From contig QRFJ01000503.1 in NCBI GenBank assembly GCA_006176705.1, forward strand, positions 248,501 to 312,500: a DNA stretch of 64,000 nucleotides, given 5' to 3'. This document shows, one piece after another, positions 47,074-60,858 of this stretch. Position 1 is the stretch's first letter. Each line of letters starts with the position of its first letter. The notes below the pieces were generated by a model that was given only the letters and a program-made list of their open reading frames with translations, did no database searches and had not been told where the DNA came from. Made by a program: the position numbers and the translations under genes. The DNA is from Cocos nucifera. Lineage: Eukaryota; Streptophyta; Magnoliopsida; Arecales; Arecaceae.

Positions 47074-49274
47074 ATTTATAATTTTGATTATAAATTAATA
47101 AATAGATTATTTTTTATCATAGTGTGTATTTAAAAGTATCTGTGATACATCCTTTGAGTTAATGATAATGACAATTCATATTTTTAAGAGATAAAAATTT
47201 AAGACATAAATTTTCATAATTAACTCATAAACTGCTTTCGAGTGTAGGATCATTACGAGGATGGTGATCGATCCAGAAGGTTGGTGTACGATCGCTTTCT
47301 TAGGATAGACGTATCTTGAGTCTATAGTGTAGAGATACCAGAGCGAGAATATAGATACTCGTTAGAGAATGAGGGCACTAAGCGTGACCACCTCGAGTAG
47401 TCATAAGAAAGTCTACCTTCTCGTTGATGACTGATTTGATACTGCAGTGGTGTATCTGATTCTTTGACCTGAGGTGCATCGACAGTTCACCTTAAGAGTG
47501 TTATAGTTTGACTACACCATAACTCGATCTTCTAGCCATTCAAAATTTTGAGGTGTATGTTGGCTATAACATATTCATTGTAGAAATTGGATTGCATCAA
47601 TAAGAAATCTATCTACCTCGGTAGATGAGGAGTAGCTCTATGATCATCATAAGATTGAGTTCATAAGTCCATGGCCATGGCAAAATGAAGATACTAGAAA
47701 GAGTTTCTATTAGAATTTTACATTAGACTCGAATCGAAAGATTAATTCATATAACGGACATTGGGTTTGACGGGTTCACCTTAATCCTAATCCTATCAGA
47801 GCTCAAGATAGAAGAACCCAATCATCCAGATAACTGTACTAAGAGATTCGCTTTCAGTTCTGATAGATTGCCACCATATACTACTAGATGTCACTAGTGA
47901 ATTTTGAGAGTAATTAGGATGATTTTGATAATCAATCATTCTAATTATATGAATCAAAAAAATTTTGATCCATCGAAAGGTATTTCGATGATGTCAATGA
48001 TGGAGATCACGATATATCTCATTATCATATAGAATTAAACCTAATTAGATCATACAAATAAAGATTTAGATCTGGATGTCATCAATTAATCTAAGTCAAT
48101 CTGATTGATTTGGATTAAATCCAATCAGATTTAAGGTAATCGTGCTAGCACACGATTGAGCCTAACTTTCTTCTTCTAAAATTTTTTTGATTCATCGCAA
48201 CCAAGTCAAATTTAATTTGACTCATTCTTGTATTTTGAATGAATTTATTTTTTATATAACTGGAATAAGTCTAGGTTAGATTAATTATAGAAATTAAGTC
48301 CATTCATAGTCAAATTGGACTAGGGTCAAAAGTTAACCTATTTGAGAGAATTGAGGGTCACCTGATTAGATACTTTTAAAAAAAAATTTAAAAATTATTT
48401 TGATCTAATTTTTGGATATATGATAGAGCACGAGTTATGCATTAGTTGTACCAAATTTTATAATTTGTGAAAATATCTAGACTGAGTTATGATAGAGTTT
48501 GATTTGGATCAAACTCTTAAGGGAAGAGTCCTTAGTGCAATGGACTCTTCCTTATCTACTCATGCTGATATCTTTTTAAATTATTTTTAGCAAAAAAAAT
48601 AGATGAGATCTGGTGGTTTTTCATGAAGAATAAGTCCTAGAGTCCTAATAATAAAATAAATAAGTTATTTTGGTCAAAAGAGACTTTAAGTAGGCATTGG
48701 ACATAAAAGCCTTTCTCACGTCAAAGTGCATGCAACGCAAGAAATAATTTTTCATGCCTAAAGTCTGCCATCCCTGATATCCCATGCTCCCTCTATCCTC
48801 TCTCTTCTTATTTTTTATAAGCCTAAAAAGTTAGGCATAAATCTAAGAAGAAGATCTAAGATTTTTAGCACAATATTCAGGATCTACGTGATGGTATTCG
48901 TGTGACGGACGGGCTACCTTCAGAAATAGTTTTGAAGATTCTTTGGATCAGATTCAGATCTAATTTTTAGAAAAAAAATTTATGAGGAGAAGACGTCCAG
49001 ATCCTATTTGAGTAGATATCAGTAGAAGCTAGGCACGTGCGTGGCTCCTTCCAGAATCTCAGGAATCAACAGGATCATTGTAGGATAATTAGATTATCCA
49101 ATCAGGTACTTTAAATTAAATCTAATTTAATTTTAATTTTTTAAAATTTTTAATATTAGATCATCATGATTAGATCTAAAAACTCTTAGATCTAATCGAA
49201 TCATTTAAAAATTTTTAGAAAAATTTTTCTCAGATCTGCACGATCCTACGGTGGAAAATAGTATTTTTTCTTCA
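47068..49274 (+). repeat. Copia-3 5' LTR, lacking its first ~50 bp
   Basis: Matches the 3' LTR from about 55042 on. The first ~52 bases seen at 54989 (TGTTAGATGTATGTCC and so on) are absent, and Helitron Rep sequence runs directly into the LTR. The LTR ends CA at 49274. Near 48700 it reads cataaaagcc, where the 3' LTR still has tataaaagcc. Confidence 0.85.
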
Positions 49275-49276
49275 AC

Positions 49277-49287
49277 TGGTATCAAAG
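49277..49287 (+). promoter_or_regulatory. Copia-3 primer-binding site
   Basis: tggtatcaaag, one base from the common Copia site TGGTATCAGAG, 2 bp after the LTR. Confidence 0.8.
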
Positions 49288-51026
49288 TAGCGTTAGCAGT
49301 TCTTCAGATCTATCTTAAATCTAATTTTATTTTTATTTATGATCTGATATTAAAAGATTTTAGATGTCACATAAGATATGATTAGATCTAAAATTAAAAA
49401 ATTAAAAATTAAATAATTTAGATCTAATAGGGATGAGATGCATGACTAGACTAGGTATAGAATAGTCATATGAGATATGAAAGATGCATGCTTAGACTAG
49501 TCATAGAATAGTTCTATAAGATATCTAGAATAATTTTAATTTTGATATAATTAAATTTAAAATTTTATTTTTTAGATTTAATATGTGATATTTCAGATCT
49601 AAAAGTATGCATATTGATGATACATGAGATGTATGCAAGACATATATTAGTTAGATCTTTTTTATATGTGATATATGATCTAACTAGTTTTGTAGTAAAA
49701 AAATTATATTTTTGATTAAGGAGTTTTCCATGGACGACCGATCATAAGAATAAAGTAGGATTTAAAAGCCCTCTCCTTCCATCGATGGAGTGTTCTTATG
49801 GCATATAGGGATGCTACGCATTCATCCTTAATCAGAAATCAGAATTTATTTTTTTACAAAATTCTAGATCCTAAAATTCTAGAATTTATGTTACATGTTT
49901 TGTTCATGAATCCAAAACTTAATTAAGAATTAAGATTATAAAATTAATTAGATCTAAAATTATAAATTTTTAGATCTAAAATATATTCATAAAATTGGAT
50001 TCGGACTTGTATAGCTTAATTAGGTCTAGCGGTTGATCAAACTGAATTAAGAGTTAGTTAGGTAGGATCAAAGAAAGCTTAGATTTGATCAGTCTAATAG
50101 GATTAATTCTGGATCAAGATCGAATCACATTGAGATATGACTTGATCAAATCAAGATCTAATTTGGCTTCACGGTTCAAGCCTGAATTGCAGGCTAACCC
50201 AATTAGTTCTGATTCGATAATTTGATGTCTAAGATAAGTATGGCAGATACAATCGACTGATTTTTAATTAGAAGCTATTCGACCTAAATGCATTCTTATT
50301 GAGTTAATAGCATATCCCTTCCATCGATCTTACTTACCTAGTCATTTGTGTCGATCTAGTTTTGATTTGAGGTGGCTAACAATTCGAGTCAACCCATGCA
50401 ACTAGATTAGTTATAATTATTATGACTAAGTCAAGTCAAGTTTAAAGAGACCTAAATTAAATCTTCCTAAGAAAATATTAAGTCTAAGATCTTCCACCAT
50501 TGTAGATGTGCGGTCTCTTCTTGGGGTTGATTATTCTCGATTGGATACAGTGGTTCAGTTGCACTAGAAAGATGTAACCATGTCTATAAGGTATTGAATG
50601 CTACGAGTTGGAGGATGAGTTGGGCCCAATATTTCAAATACGATGAGAGATCCAATCAAGAATCCAATCTATATAAATGATGGGTCTGACTTAACTAAGG
50701 AGTGGATCAATATTTTAGACACGATGAGATTCATGAATTAGAGACCAAGTCAGGGTGCACCATGATTAAAAAATTATTGGACAAGAGTTGTCCACTCATC
50801 GATTGATCCATCATCAATAACTGTTAGGTAAGATGGTGAGTCAATTGGTGAGACCGCACCATCCACTAGAAACGTATAATCACAAAAATTTTTGCATCTC
50901 TACCAAGAGAGTGTAGGGATCCGAGTAAATAGTAGAAGCTTAATTTATTTAAAAATAAAATTTTTAAATAAATTATTTAAATTTAATTATAAAATCTAAC
51001 TAAAAACTTTGACTCTCTATAGAAAA
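49288..51026 (+). mobile_element. Copia-3 untranslated leader
   Basis: 1.7 kb with no frame over 60 codons, rich in 'gatctaa' and 'attaga' words. Same place and length as the Copia-1 leader. Confidence 0.7.
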
Positions 51027-54000
51027 ATGTCTGCATCCAACCTACTAGCCCGTATCTTGGATACCCATAGACTGACTGGATCCAACTTCAAAGATTGGCT
51101 CCGAAACTTCAAAATTATTTTGGATTTTAAAAAGTTGACTCATGTGTTGGAATAGGATCCTTCCATTTTACCAGTCCATCTATCCGCTGATCAGAGAGCA
51201 TCTCTCGAGAAGTGGATGGATGAAGATAATAAAGTCAGATATTACATGTTGGACTCAATGTCTGATGAGCTCCAGCACCAACATGAAGATATTAAGACTG
51301 GCCATCAAATATTGACTCACCTACAAGAGTTGTTTGGTGAACAAAGTCGCGCAGCCAAATATCAAGTCACTAAAAGACTTTTTAAGACTCAAATGGGTGA
51401 TGGGCAATCAGTCCAAGATTATTGTCTGATAATGATCAAGAACATAGAAAAGCTTGAGAAGCTCGGTGTCAAGTTAGATCAGGATCTGCAGACTGACATA
51501 ATTCTACAATCCTTGACTGATGCGTATGGACAGTTCATCATGAACTATCATATACATAAACTTCAGAATACATTGGCTGAGCTCATGAATATGTTGGTTA
51601 CTGCTGAGCTTTCTATGAAAAATTCTAAAGACTCAGTACTTACTATGGAGCGGACTTCTTCGAAGAGAAAGTCTTTTGAGAAGAAGAAAAAGTCCATGAA
51701 GAAGTAGAAGATGAATGGTGGGAAGAAGAAGACAGAGCCGAAGAAGAAGATCGCTGATAAAGAAAAATATTTTTATTGCAACACTGATGGCCATTAGAAG
51801 CAGAACTACCCTCTTTACCTGGCTAGCCTGAAGAACAAGAAGGCAGGTCCTTCTGAAGGTATGCTCATTATAGAATCTAATCTTACGATTTCTTCTGCAT
51901 CCAGTTGGATACTTGATTCTAGTTCTAGTACTTACTTGTACACTTCTATACAGGGTCTTAAGGATAGCAGGAGGCTGAGGGATGGTGAAATGATCCTACG
52001 CATTGAAAACGAAGTAAGAGTTGCTATTGTGGCCATGAGAACCTATCCTTTGCGATTACCATCAGGATTAGATTTAGTACTTAAGGATTGTTTTTATGTG
52101 CCTATAGCAAGCAGGAATTTGATTTCTATTTCATGTTTAGCATAGGAAGGTTATGTAATTAGTTTTCTTAAGGATCATTATAATATTCTTTATGAAAGAA
52201 ATAAAATTGTAAGTGATTTTCTTATAAATGGTCTCTATCAATTACATATTAATATTTCTACTTTTAATATCAAGCAAAATGTGAATATCATAGGATCAAA
52301 GCGACCTAGAAATAGTCTAAATGATAGGTATCTTTGGTACCTTAGGCTAAGTCATACAGCTGAAGACAGGGTTAACAAATTGAAAAAATCTGGGCTATTG
52401 AGTTCGTTGACTTTCGAGTCATATCCGATTTATGAATCGTGACTTCATGGCAAAATGACCAAGCTTTCTTTTATGGGATATGGGAAAAGGGTCACAGACC
52501 TGCTTGCCCTAGTACATACTGATGTATGCGGCTCATTTGATATGTCAGCTAGGGGTAATTACATCTACTTCATCATCTTTATCGATGATTTATCTTGGTA
52601 TAGGTATGTGTATTTGATACAACATAAGTCTGAAGCTTTTAAAAAGTTCAAAGAATTCAGACTCAAAGTAGAAAAATAAATAGAAAAATTCATTAAGATT
52701 CTTCGATCAAATCGAGGAGGCGAATACCTTAGTCAAAAATTTCTAGATTATCTTAAGGATAATGGCATAATCTCTCAATAGATTCTATCTAGAATGCCTC
52801 AACTCAACGAAATTTTAGAACAAAGAAATCGGATCCTATTAGATATGGTTCAATCCATGATGAGCTTCACAGACCTTTCTAAGTTTCTTTGGGGATAGTC
52901 TGTTGACCGCTATATATCTATTGAATAGGGTTCTATCTAAAATTATTCCTACCACACCGTATGAGATATGACATCGTAAGAAATCAAGTCTGAATCATCT
53001 CAAAATTTGGGATTGTCTGGCCCATGTCAAGAGATAATAGGTGGATAAATTAGAGTCTAGATCTTTTAGAGCTCGATTTATTAGATATCTTAAAGAGTCA
53101 TTAGAATATTTTTCTATCTTTCGAAAGATCACAATATGATTGTGAGTCAACACACCATCTTTCTTAAAAAATAGTTTATTCAAGATAATGGCATCAAAAG
53201 ATAGATTAGGCTCGAGAAGAAAATCTTGGGAGAGCCACGAGCTAAGGAACCTATGGAATTCAATCAGATTGAGCCAGTCTAATCACTACCTCATCCACCT
53301 CGTAGATCAGAAAGAATTTTTCATCCTCCTGAAAGATACTTAGGTACTATTTCAAAGGATGTAGTGAAAATGTTTCTCATAGCAAAAGAAGTTCATGGTG
53401 ATGATCCCAAAACCTATGATGAGGTGATATCAGATATCGACTCCAAAAAATAATTAGAGACAATGAAATCAGAGATTGACTCAATATGCTCGAACCAAGT
53501 CTAGACCTTGGTAGATCCATCTGAAGGTATAGTACCTATTGGGTGTAAATGAATCTTCAAAAGAAAGATTGATGTCGATGGAAATGTAGAGACATTCAAA
53601 GCAAGGCTCGTAGCAAAAGGATATAGTCAGCACGAAGGCATTGACTATCAAGATATTTTTTCGTCAGTAGCCATGCTCAAATTCATCTGCACATTGCTTG
53701 TTGTTGCAGCCTATTTTGATTATGAAATATGACAGATGGATGTGAAAACAATATTTTTAAATAGATATCTTGAGGAAGATATCTATATGGAACAGCTGGT
53801 GGGTTTAACATTTAGTGATACTAATCATAAGATCTACAAGCTGCAAAGGTCCATATATGGACTTAAGCAAGCATCTTAGAGCTGGAATGCTCATTTCAAT
53901 GATGTGATCAAATCGTTTGGATTCATCAAGAACAAAGAGGAGCCCTATATTTTCAAAAAGGTCAGTGGAAGCACTGTTGTCTTTCTCATACTGTACGTGG

Positions 54001-54974
54001 ATGACATCCTCCTAATTAGGAATGATATTTTCATGTTGACTATAGTAAAAATATGGTTGTCTAAAGAATTCTCCATGAAAGACCTAGGAGAGGCATCCTT
54101 TATTCTAGAAATTAAGGTATATAGAGATAGACCAAATAGGATGCTGGGTCTCTCATAGAAAATATACATAGAGGAGGTGCTAAAAAGGTTTAGCATGAAA
54201 AACTCCAAGAGGGGATTGGTGCCCTTCAGACATGGCATTCATCTCTCCAAGAAGATGTATCCTAACACACCTAAGGAGATTGAACGCATGAGCAAGATCC
54301 CTTATGTTTTAACAATAGGAAGCCTCATGTATGCCATTCTATATACACGACCTGATATTATCTATGCTGTAAGTATCACGAGCAAGTATCAGTCAAATTT
54401 AGGTGAAGAGCACTAGACTTCTGTAAAATATATCCTTAAGTATTTGAGAAGGACTAAGGATATATTTTTAGTCTTTGGTAATGAAGAACTCCAGATCCAG
54501 GGATATATAGATTCAGATTTTATGTCCGATATAGATGATCGAAAGTCGACATCTGAAAGTTTATTTGTATGTAATGATAGTGCTGTCAGTTGGAAGAATT
54601 TCAAGCAGACTGTGATAGCAGATTCCACCATAGAAACAGAGTACATCACTGCATAGAAAGCTGCAAAAGAGGTATTCTGGTATAAGAAGTTCACCGTAGA
54701 GCTCGGAGTGATGCCATCAGATGCCATCCCTCTGTACTGCGATAACAATGACATCATAGCCCTAGCTAAGAAGTCGATGTCTCATCAGATATCTAAGCAC
54801 ATTGAGCAGCGATACCATCTCATCTGTGATTATCTTGAGAAGAAATACGTCGAGATCAAGAGAGTCGACACTGTAGATAATGCGGCTGACCCACTAACAA
54901 AGCCATTAAGTCAGCAGAAGATCGAAGCCCATCTTGAGAAGATGGAACTTAGATTTATAGCCAATTGGCTTTAG
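51027..54974 (+). pseudogene. Copia-3 gag-pol polyprotein, broken
   Basis: Starts at ATG 51027 (MSASNLLARILDTHRLTGSN) and ends at TAG 54972-54974. Gag (51027-51700): DWLRNFKIILD, 'LQELFGEQSRAAKYQVTKRL'. A zinc-knuckle remnant is near 51770. Protease: ILDSSSSTYLYTS, where DTG would be expected. Integrase: LVHTDVCGSF and FIIFIDDLSWY (first two Asp). RT: QMDVKTIFLNRYLEEDIYM (after a stop), KLQRSIYGLKQAS, LYVDDILL. RNase H: GYIDSDFMSDIDDRKSTSES, ETEYITA, YCDNN; C-terminus 'NAADPLTKPLSQQKIE'. All long open pieces (51216, 51861, 52455, 53904, 54177, 54444, 54708) share one frame, except for a shift in the late integrase part near 52890-53030. Stops are mostly TAG or TAA where Gln or Trp is expected. 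Confidence 0.88.
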
Positions 54975-54988
54975 GTCAAGTGGGAGTT

Positions 54989-55351
54989 TGTTAGATGTAT
55001 GTCCTAAAAGGTAGATTGGCTATCACTTATAATACACTTTTAAGAATAATTTTATAATTTTAATTATAAATTAATAAATAAATTATTTTCTATCATAGTG
55101 TGTATTTAAAAGTGTCTGTGATATATCCTTTAAGTTAATGATAATGATAATTCATATTTTTAAGAATTAAAAATTTAAGATATGAATTTTCATAATTAAC
55201 TCATAAATTGCTCCCGATCGTAGGATCATCACGAGGATGGTGATTGATCTGAAAGATTGGTGTATGATCATTTTCTTAAGATAGACGTATCTTGAGTCTA
55301 TGGTGTGGAAACATCGGAGCGACAGTATAGGTACTCATTAGAGAATGAGGG
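54989..55351 (+). repeat. Copia-3 3' LTR, first part
   Basis: Starts TGTTAGATGTATGTCC after the polypurine tract and runs to gagaatgaggg, where the TR-GAG element inserted. Matches 47068-47375. Confidence 0.88.
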
Positions 55352-56948
55352 TGATAGGATCGCGATGTTGTCGTTAAGACACCGTGTTTATCAGTTTAAT
55401 CCGACTTCTTAAAATCATTGAAAATGCGTAGATAGTAGTGAGTCAGATCGAATCCACAGGAAAATAGTATTTTAGATTTAAAATCTTTGATTTTTAAAAA
55501 AAAAAGAAAATGATTTGAGTTTTGAAATCAAAAGTGAAGTTGGAAGATTAAAAATAAAAATTAAAAGATGCAGAAATTTAAACTTGGTACTAAGATCTAC
55601 TAATTAGATCTTAGCATCTACTTATAATAAAAAAATAATAATTAAAGTGTAAAAATTAAATTGGAATAAAAAGAAAGAAATTAAAGTATAAAAATAAAAT
55701 TTTTATTAATTAAAATTTTAGAATTTAAATACATAAAATTTAAAAAAAATAAAATAGCCTGATCTCTGATCTTGGATCGGTATTGACAGAAAGATGGTGT
55801 AGAAACCTGACTCTTCTTCTCAACACCCATTGCTTCGAAGCAGCCTTTAACCCATAGCCTGACTTCGTCCTGTACCAAAGCTTCACCTTGATCGAAGATG
55901 TTGATTTCTGGAGGCCTGGAATCCTTTTTATAGAGCTAGGAGGGCTGGATATTTTTTTCTAAAAGCAATGTGGGACTAATAGCCTTTGTAATCATCAAAA
56001 TATAAAGAAATTCAAATAAAATTTGAATCAAAATAGCTCTGATATGACTCTGGTAAGCCTGATGAAATCTGGGCATTCAATAGAAATCCAACGATCCAAA
56101 AATCATCAAAATCGGATGCATATCAGCCCAGATCGGGTCGGATTAAATTCTGACCGTTCCGATCGCACGTTGATGGATGAAATCTGGCTGCAAATCATGC
56201 TTCGGGAGTCCTGATCATTCATCGGGAGTATTCTGGAACCATTGGATCTTCATCACTTGGTTTTCTGGCCATCGGATCATGCCAGATTGCTGATAGAATT
56301 TGAATCAAACCTCGGAAATATCACCACCGCCGTCCGATCTTGACTGCAATCAACCGCAGCCATTCGATCGCGCAATTACTGTTCCCATGGACCGCGTGGA
56401 CCAGCCGCACTGCACACCGTAGCCAATCAGCGCTCTTGTTGCTAAGTAAAAAGACCAAAATATCCAATGAGCCGTGATAAATTTCTGTAGACCCTTTAAG
56501 GGTCTAGGTCCGCCACGTGGCAATCTCTGATTCGTCGGTTTCTGCTGAGCTAACGATCCACGCCTGGATCGTGGACCGGCTGATGGCTTCAATGGCTGAG
56601 TCAGCTTTGATGGCTTGGCTTGGCTTGGTGGCTCGGCTTACGGAGCCGACTGAGCCATTTTCTTTTTTATTTAATTTTTATTTATTTTATATCTTTAAAA
56701 ATTTATATCTTTTCTATTTTAGCTCCATTTTACTTGAAATTTATTTTGTTATGATCAAAAAAATGAGCTCTTTCTATTGATAATAAAATTTTATTTTTTT
56801 AATTTTTATTATTTTTTAATTAATTTTTTAATTAATAAAAATATGAATTTTTTAAAAATTATATATAAATTGATTAATAATTTTTAAAAATTAATATAAA
56901 TTAATTAATAAATTAATACTTTTATTGATGAATTTATGATGCTTATCA
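55352..56948 (-). repeat. TR-GAG 3' LTR
   Basis: 1,597 bp, TG...CA, almost identical to 60881-62462, with small differences such as 'ccgttccgatc' near 56155. The frames at 55681, 56023, 56350 and 56517 recur with changes in the other LTR and are not genes. Confidence 0.9.
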
Positions 56949-58167
56949 CACCCCCCAACTTAAGCTTTGCTCGTCCTCGAGTAAAGAAAGAATTTAGTTT
57001 TAAATACCTTTTAACTTTAGAGTTTCGAATTTTACCTAAGCAATTTTCAAAATGGCCATTGATATTCAGTAGAGCTTAAATGAGATATATCATTGGGGTA
57101 TTAATACTTATCAATAGAAAAATTAAGTAAAGAACATTAAATTTTTTAGAATTTTTTCTAAATTATCCTACCTTTATCTCTGATTTGTCTAAACTTTCAT
57201 ATAGGCAAGTGTATTGCTACTTCCATCCTTCATTTATTAATTTTTATTTTTATATTGCCCACTTTTTGATGCGAATATCATTGCTTACTTAGGCAACGGG
57301 ACCTCGATTACTCGGTGGGAAACCAATTTTTTTTTTTTTTTTTTTTTTTAACGTTGTACCACTATTGAGTGTCTTAACTCCTTAAGCTTTCTATTTGATC
57401 CATGTAGCGAGTCTTGGGCCAATGACTCCCAAACCAGTTGGCTTTAGGGCACTAGGTATAGAATACCCCTCGGGCTTACTAGCTCGAATCAAATAGGCTA
57501 CGAGTTAAGACTAGCTTTACAACGAGCTTCTTTGCCCTTCCCACCTTTTGATGCGAAACTCAATGCTTGCTTAGGCAAAGAGGCCCGGTTACTCAGTGAG
57601 AAGTACTTGGAAACTATTTTATTAAAATAAATTTTTATATGAAGAAATGTATAGTTACCCTACACAAGCCTATAAAAAGTAGACTTTTCTTTGATGCTAA
57701 TAGAAATAATTAGAAATGCTCCAAGGAAAAACTTTTTATGTTCTAGACTTAACTCTTTATTGAATTTTCTTAATACTTGATTCCTTCAATATCTCATAGA
57801 TTCTCTAATCTGTGCATCAATTTTCTTTTAAAAATGCTTAGTTTAATTTGATTCTTAAGCATAATCAGGTGTCTAAATACTAAATACTAACTTTTTTGAG
57901 GATTTAAAATTTTAAAATTTTTATTTTTCTCTCCCCCAACTTAATCGATATTGTCCTCAATGGAGAAGAAAAAAAATAAAGGGTGTAATAAAGAACATGG
58001 AAGAATACACCTAACTCAGTATATTTTTGGTCCAGCACATGCCTTTAAAAATTTGAGCTCTCCCTCCAACTTATTCAAATTATCCTAAAAAAAATAAACT
58101 AAAAAGATAAATTAGATAAAAACTAAATATTGGGATTGCCTCCCAACAAGCGCTAAGTTTACCGTCT
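56949..58167 (-). mobile_element. TR-GAG non-coding region with internal direct repeat
   Basis: Polypurine tract at the left end. A segment of about 65 bp occurs twice in the same direction: about 57258-57325 and 57538-57603, both with 'ttttgatgcgaa', 'cttaggcaa' and 'ttactc(g/a)gtg'. A 24-T run lies at about 57327-57350. A similar unit is also present in Gypsy-1 near 5165-5230 on the other strand. No frame is supported. Confidence 0.65.
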
Positions 58168-59530
58168 TCAGCCAGACACAATATAGCTTATTATCCTGTG
58201 TCGAATATTGGATTGATAAATTTCCAATGATTTTGGATTGCCAATCTCAGAAAGTTGATTTATAATCCCATTATTGATATATTCATTATTAATTTTAGGG
58301 ATATAATTTATGATTCCATTCTCAGACCCATATTTATTAAGAATTTCTCCTATTTGTTTTTCTAAAATACTCATGAATGGAAGTTTTAGGAGTTAAGTTT
58401 GATTCAATGGGTGCTGGAATGGTGACTAAAGGCTGTTTTAATTTTGGAGGTAAATTAATATGATCTTGCTTAGATAACTCCATTGATATTTCATTACATG
58501 CCTCTTGATTTTTGTAAGAAGAACCAGCTTCTAGGGTTAAAGGGAATAGGACATTAGGTTTATAAGTCTCGGATAAATCATCTATTCTTTTTTTTCCTAT
58601 TTCTATCTCATTTAAACTGGAACTAGCATCAATACTAATTCTTGGCTCGGGTTCTTCTATGTGGTTAGTCTCAGTACTAACCAGTTCCTCTAAATTTTTA
58701 TTTTGGCTAGCATCAGTACTAGCCTCTCTCACCTGATCTTGGTATGGGTCCATAAGAATCCTATAGCTTTTAAGTTCAGGAATTACTTTGGCATTCTCAA
58801 ATTGGGGATTCTTAGGTGAGACATTAAATTGATAACTTGGTCCAAATGATTGGTGGACATTAGATGGGTTGTTTGAAATTGGTAGGTTCGGTAGTTGATC
58901 TAGTTCTCTCCTCATGTTAGACTCAACTAATTATCCTATTTGAGCTTCTAGTCTGGCGATAGATTGCTGTTGAGTCAGAATCAATTGTTGAAGTTGGTTA
59001 AATCTATCATCAGCTAGATTGGTCTGTTGAGGAGGTGGGTATGAGGGCTGATTATAATATGATGGCTGGATAAACTGACTAGGCTGACCATTATTATAGG
59101 CATAATTTTGATATTGGGATCTATTTTGATAATTTTGCTCAAGTGAAATTTGGGTCTGAGCCTGAGTCTGTTGGGATGTCCAAGAAAAATTAAAGTTACT
59201 CCAATCTGAATTATATGAATTTGAAAATGGGTCATTAATCAATTTGGAGTATCCTTGAGTAGCTTGAACTTGTTCTTGGATAAAATATGGAAACTGTGCA
59301 GTCATAGGACATTCACTCACATGATGGGATTGGCTGCTAGCACAGATTGAATAAGTCTCCTGATAATTAGAAGATGATGTGAATTGTGCAGAAGATTGTT
59401 GACCTAGGATTAGGAGTTGATCTAATTTCTGAGCAAGAAGATCAACTTTATCTAATTTTTGGACTATTAGGTTCATATTAGCCATTTGATTATTAGGTTT
59501 AATATGAATCAACCATTCAATTAAATTCAA
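58168..59530 (-). pseudogene. TR-GAG gag-like protein (one stop, one frameshift)
   Basis: Two pieces in one frame (58931-59530, 199 codons; 58337-58915, 192 codons) are separated by one TAA at 58931-58933, at a Gln-like position. A third piece (58168-58374, MSILEKQIGEILNKYGSENG) is out of frame here but in frame in Gypsy-1 (4409), so a frameshift lies near 58340-58375. Features: coiled-coil-like 'LDKVDLLAQKLDQLL', a Cys/His motif CASSQSHHVSECP like the Athila gag knuckle, PFSNSYNSDWSNFNFSW as in Athila gag, a Gln/Tyr/Asn/Pro-rich stretch, then an acidic linker. The first frame starts at TTG after a stop. The N-terminal capsid part of a normal gag is not seen upstream. Confidence 0.7.
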
Positions 59531-60553
59531 CTAAATCAGAAAAAAGTGATTTTCTACCATGCATGTATTAGTGTAACCCTAATGTATGGTTCAAAAAAAA
59601 TTTAGAATTTTTTTTATTTTTTTTTATTTTTTTATTATTATTATTTTATTATATTAAAAATTAATTTTTTTTAATTATTTTATTTGTTAATTTTAATTTA
59701 ATTTAATTATCATTTTTAATATTTTTTAGTTAGTTTAATTTTTATTTTATTTTATTTTATTTTATTTTTAGAGGAGTAAGAAGAAGAAAGAAAGAAGAGT
59801 TCTAAAGAAGAGGTCCTAAGGAGTCCTAGAACTAAGAAGAAAGAGAAGAATTAGGTTTAATTAGATTTAATGTTGGTTAGCAATCAAGTTGGTCAATCAA
59901 TCCTGACTAAAGGTTATCCTAGATCTAGACAGCTCCTAACTGCCAAGGTCACCTTCAAGCCCTCCAAGTGTAGGATTAGCCAATCAACTAGCCAGATAAG
60001 TGTAAGGTCGGTGGGAGTCCCTCTGTTGCTTGCTTTAGACATCAAATGTGCTTGGCTAGGTAAGCAAATGGAATCAATTAGAAACCACCTTCCTTCAGGC
60101 TCAGTCATTTCTGAACCATTTTTTTAGACATCAGTTAAATTGACTTATCCTAACCCGATTCAACTCTTAGGTTTTCTTATCCTATTGAGCTTAAGTTTCT
60201 AGGGTTGATGTCTAATTGATTTTAAAATTAAAGGCTTAGGTCAATGCAGGATGCTGGTTGGTTGTTTGTGGGCTAAGGAAGGGTGATCAAATTCCCATCT
60301 TATCTTGTTTAATTGGATTGTGCCCTTAATTTGATTTAATATGATATACAAAAAAAAAAATTCAATCAAAGGGTTCTATGCAATTTAAACTAGATGCATG
60401 TAACTAATTAAATTCTGAAAGGCTTACCTTGCCTCCAGCAATCACCAAAAATAAAAATAAAACTAATATGATGCATGCTCTAAACAGTTAGAGTTTCTAA
60501 TCTTATCATGAGGCTTTTAATTAGATTTAAATAAATATTTTATAAATTAATTT

Positions 60554-60585
<32 letters not shown>

Positions 60586-60769
60586 GGAAAGAGAACTAGG
60601 GTTAGGATTGATCTCACCAAGCAAAACTCCTGATTCTTTTTGTTCTTTAATTTTTTTTTAATAAAATAATAAAAAAAATTAGCAAGCAATATTTATAAGA
60701 AAATAAAAATTTTATTTATAATTTATTTACAGAAAAATCAAAGAGATCAAAAATTTAATGTCTGTGTCT
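59531..60769 (-). mobile_element. TR-GAG leader between primer-binding region and gag
   Basis: Very AT-rich with several low-complexity runs (59600-59770). Short frames at 59870-60127 on both strands have no recognisable content. It may hold the remains of the gag N-terminus or an intron. Confidence 0.45.
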
Positions 60770-60787
60770 TCCCCGGCAACGACGCCA
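60770..60787 (-). promoter_or_regulatory. tRNA-Asp-type primer-binding motif, well preserved
   Basis: The - strand reads TGGCGTCGTTGCCGGGGA, one transition from the Athila-type site TGGCGCCGTTGCCGGGGA that matches the 3' end of tRNA-Asp. It lies about 94 bp inside the LTR end, not next to it. Confidence 0.65.
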
Positions 60788-60858
60788 AAAACTTGGTGCA
60801 TTTATTGAAATTATTTTTAATAAATCAAAGAAATCAAAATCAAAAATCAAAAATATTT

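Noticed and set aside
59870..60127. Pair of overlapping frames on both strands in the TR-GAG leader
   Set aside because: Neither has a known motif and the surrounding leader is low-complexity; too short to support a gene.
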